Shown here one piece after another: positions 46,576 to 47,654 of a stretch of DNA of 47,654 nt; position 1 is the stretch's first letter; each line of letters begins with the position of its first letter. Below the pieces are notes generated by a model, which saw nothing but the letters and a program-made list of their open reading frames with translations, did no database searches and was not told the DNA's origin. The DNA comes from a virus. Location: IMG/VR virus record IMGVR_UViG_3300048925_000304, positions 1 to 47,654 of that record. One strand, given 5' to 3'. The translations under genes and the position numbers were made by a program.

Positions 46576-46733
46576 CTATTGCTCCGCGTCATGGATAGGA
46601 AAGCACCCGCCCCCGACGCCCAGCCAATCGGCGCTGTCATCGCGCGCGTTGTAGCGGCGCTGGAGCCACATGCGCCCCCCCCAAGCAGCAGCGCGCCGGG
46701 CAAGAGGAAGGCGAGGGCGGCGAGGAGGATCAT
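46576..46733 (-). pseudogene. Small membrane protein split by an 8-G tract
   Basis: ATG 46733 overlaps the methyltransferase stop and opens MILLAALAFLLPGALLLGGG, a transmembrane helix. At the run of eight Gs (46675-46682 on plus as Cs) the frame becomes an antisense-looking one. With one more G it continues as RMWLQRRYNARDDSADWLGV and ends at TAG 46576-46578, just before the next gene. So a ~53-residue protein is restored by -1 slippage, a G-tract length change or a sequencing correction. Confidence 0.55.
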
Positions 46734-47482
46734 GCTGCCTCCGAGGGGCGGGTATGAGCCGCCAGTATCGCGTTGCCGATCAACTCGGGGAATTGCGGCT
46801 TTACCGCGTTGGCGAGCGCGGTAAGTCCGTCCACCCTGCCGGGAACCCCATCATCCAGGTGACGAAGCTTCTCAGCTGTCGCACGCCAACCATCCCGCCA
46901 GTGGCCCGATACAGCTCGGTCCTGTTCACGCCGGAACTGCGCTTCCCCGAGCAACAGCGGGGCGTTGGAAGCGGGCTGTCCAACGATCCAGGCGCGATCG
47001 CGTCGGTCTGGCGAGCCAAGGGCGCTAGACGGTATGCAATGCCATTCCGCGTCATACCCGAGCGCGGCCATATCCCCGAGAACCTTGCCCATCCCTCGCC
47101 CGAGCAAGGCTCCCACGTTCTCCAGCAGGACGTAGAGTGGTCGAACCACGCGAATGGCTCGCACCACTTCGCTCCAAAGGCCGGACCGGTTGCCGGACAT
47201 GCCGGCGCCGAGCCCCGCATAACTGAGGTCTTGGCAGGGAAATCCAGCGCTAATGACATCTGCATCCGGGAATTCCGTTCGGGAAACATCGCCAAGGTTC
47301 GGCATGCCGGGCCAATGGCGCGCGAGAACCCGGCAAGCGTGGGGGGCTACTTCAGAAAACGCGACCGTCTTGAACCCGCCGGTCCGCTCAAGCCCCAGCG
47401 AGAACCCGCCGACCCCGGAGAACAGGTCGAGAAGGCGGAATGGTTCCCGCCCCTCCCGCCCCGGGTTGGTGGGGCCCGTCAT
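46730..47482 (-). CDS. C5 cytosine DNA methyltransferase
   Basis: 250 residues. Transfers a methyl group from SAM to cytosine C5. Motif I DLFSGVGGFSLGLE (19-32), motif IV GFPCQDLSYAG with catalytic C83, motif VI ENV (121-123), motif VIII GSPDRRDRAWIVG (~156-168) and motif X LTALANAVKPQFPELIGNAI. The region between VIII and X is short, so the target-recognition domain is minimal. No restriction endonuclease lies nearby; protection of phage DNA from host restriction is likely. ATG overlaps the HTH-like gene stop. Confidence 0.9.
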   Translation of the reverse strand: MTGPTNPGREGREPFRLLDLFSGVGGFSLGLERTGGFKTVAFSEVAPHACRVLARHWPGMPNLGDVSRTEFPDADVISAGFPCQDLSYAGLGAGMSGNRSGLWSEVVRAIRVVRPLYVLLENVGALLGRGMGKVLGDMAALGYDAEWHCIPSSALGSPDRRDRAWIVGQPASNAPLLLGEAQFRREQDRAVSGHWRDGWRATAEKLRHLDDGVPGRVDGLTALANAVKPQFPELIGNAILAAHTRPSEAA

Positions 47483-47654
47483 GCTGCGGCCTGGGTGGCG
47501 GGGCGATACGTCGCCATGAAGTGGCGGACGCGGGCGATTGTCGCTCGACGCGGCTCCCGTCCTTCGCGAAGTTGCGGGATGAACGTGGTGTCGTTCACTG
47601 CGGCGCGCCCGAAGCGGCTTTCCCGGATATGATGCGTTCGGCAGAACGCCTCGA
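47479..47654 (-). CDS. Small HTH-like protein (C-terminal part at contig end)
   Basis: Remainder of the 65-residue protein that starts at 165 in the left copy. Here the frame runs intact to REPRRATIARVRHFMATYRP and a TGA overlapping the methyltransferase start. The gene is therefore complete only when the two ends are joined, and it heads the leftward operon with the methyltransferase second. Confidence 0.65.
   Translation of the reverse strand, partial: EAFCRTHHIRESRFGRAAVNDTTFIPQLREGREPRRATIARVRHFMATYRPATQAAA
47529..47654. repeat. Terminal direct repeat, right copy
   Basis: Exact copy of bases 18-143. Sequence before 47529 differs from bases 1-17 and is the version that keeps the junction-spanning gene open. 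Confidence 0.95.

Overview
This window looks like the complete genome of a temperate, siphovirus-like dsDNA phage of an alphaproteobacterium, most likely a sphingomonad. That host assignment is inference from the high GC content, the GTG/TTG starts overlapping upstream stops, and remembered resemblance to proteins of that group. Bases 18-143 recur exactly at 47529-47654, so the contig is circular or terminally redundant. A small gene runs across the join. Bases 1-17 disagree with the right-hand copy and form a fold-back with 58-74, so they are probably an assembly artefact.

Layout. (1) 1-1100, immunity region: a small HTH-like gene on the minus strand faces a predicted repressor on the plus strand. 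Four copies of a TGACGGA-based palindromic operator lie at 179-226 and 1043-1089, two of them exactly between a -35 and a -10 box. (2) 1131-11345, plus strand: one tightly overlapping accessory operon with a pentapeptide-repeat protein, many small phage proteins (DUF6197-like, Lar/DUF551-like, MGCDIH family), a YqaJ-type exonuclease with a probable recombination partner, an excisionase-like protein and a tyrosine integrase. The integrase stop is followed at once by the 3' half of a tRNA-Pro(UGG), the likely attP. (3) 11490-14674, plus strand: a PAPS-reductase-like enzyme, small proteins and an SRAP (YedK/HMCES) protein.

(4) From 47.6 kb down to 14.67 kb almost everything is on the minus strand. 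In transcription order: C5 cytosine methyltransferase; small replication genes, including a DnaA domain-IV-only protein, a VRR-NUC nuclease and a RepA-like AAA ATPase; an iteron cluster (eight CACTTCCGCA repeats) that could be the origin; small and large terminase; a portal fused to a 2H phosphoesterase of the anti-CBASS Acb1 type; Mu F-like head protein; DUF2213 protease/scaffold; decoration and DUF2184 capsid proteins; neck proteins; major tail protein; tail chaperone with a canonical A AAA AAG slippery site; tape measure; tail tip; SGNH-hydrolase tail fibre; and a lysis cassette (holin-like proteins, spanin-like proteins, GH19 endolysin). Plus-strand morons interrupt this block at 26.4-27.2 kb and 39.0-39.6 kb, with a possible chimeric one at 35.9 kb.

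The most interesting signal is a 14-bp element, [C/T]TGACGGAGGTAA[C/T], repeated six times on the minus strand in the structural region. In five of six copies a TA-containing -10-like box follows after exactly 17 bp. In four cases the start codon comes only 8-10 nt later with no Shine-Dalgarno. This looks like a family of phage late promoters producing nearly leaderless mRNAs. The element shares its TGACGGA half-site with the immunity operator, so the repressor might act on the late genes directly.
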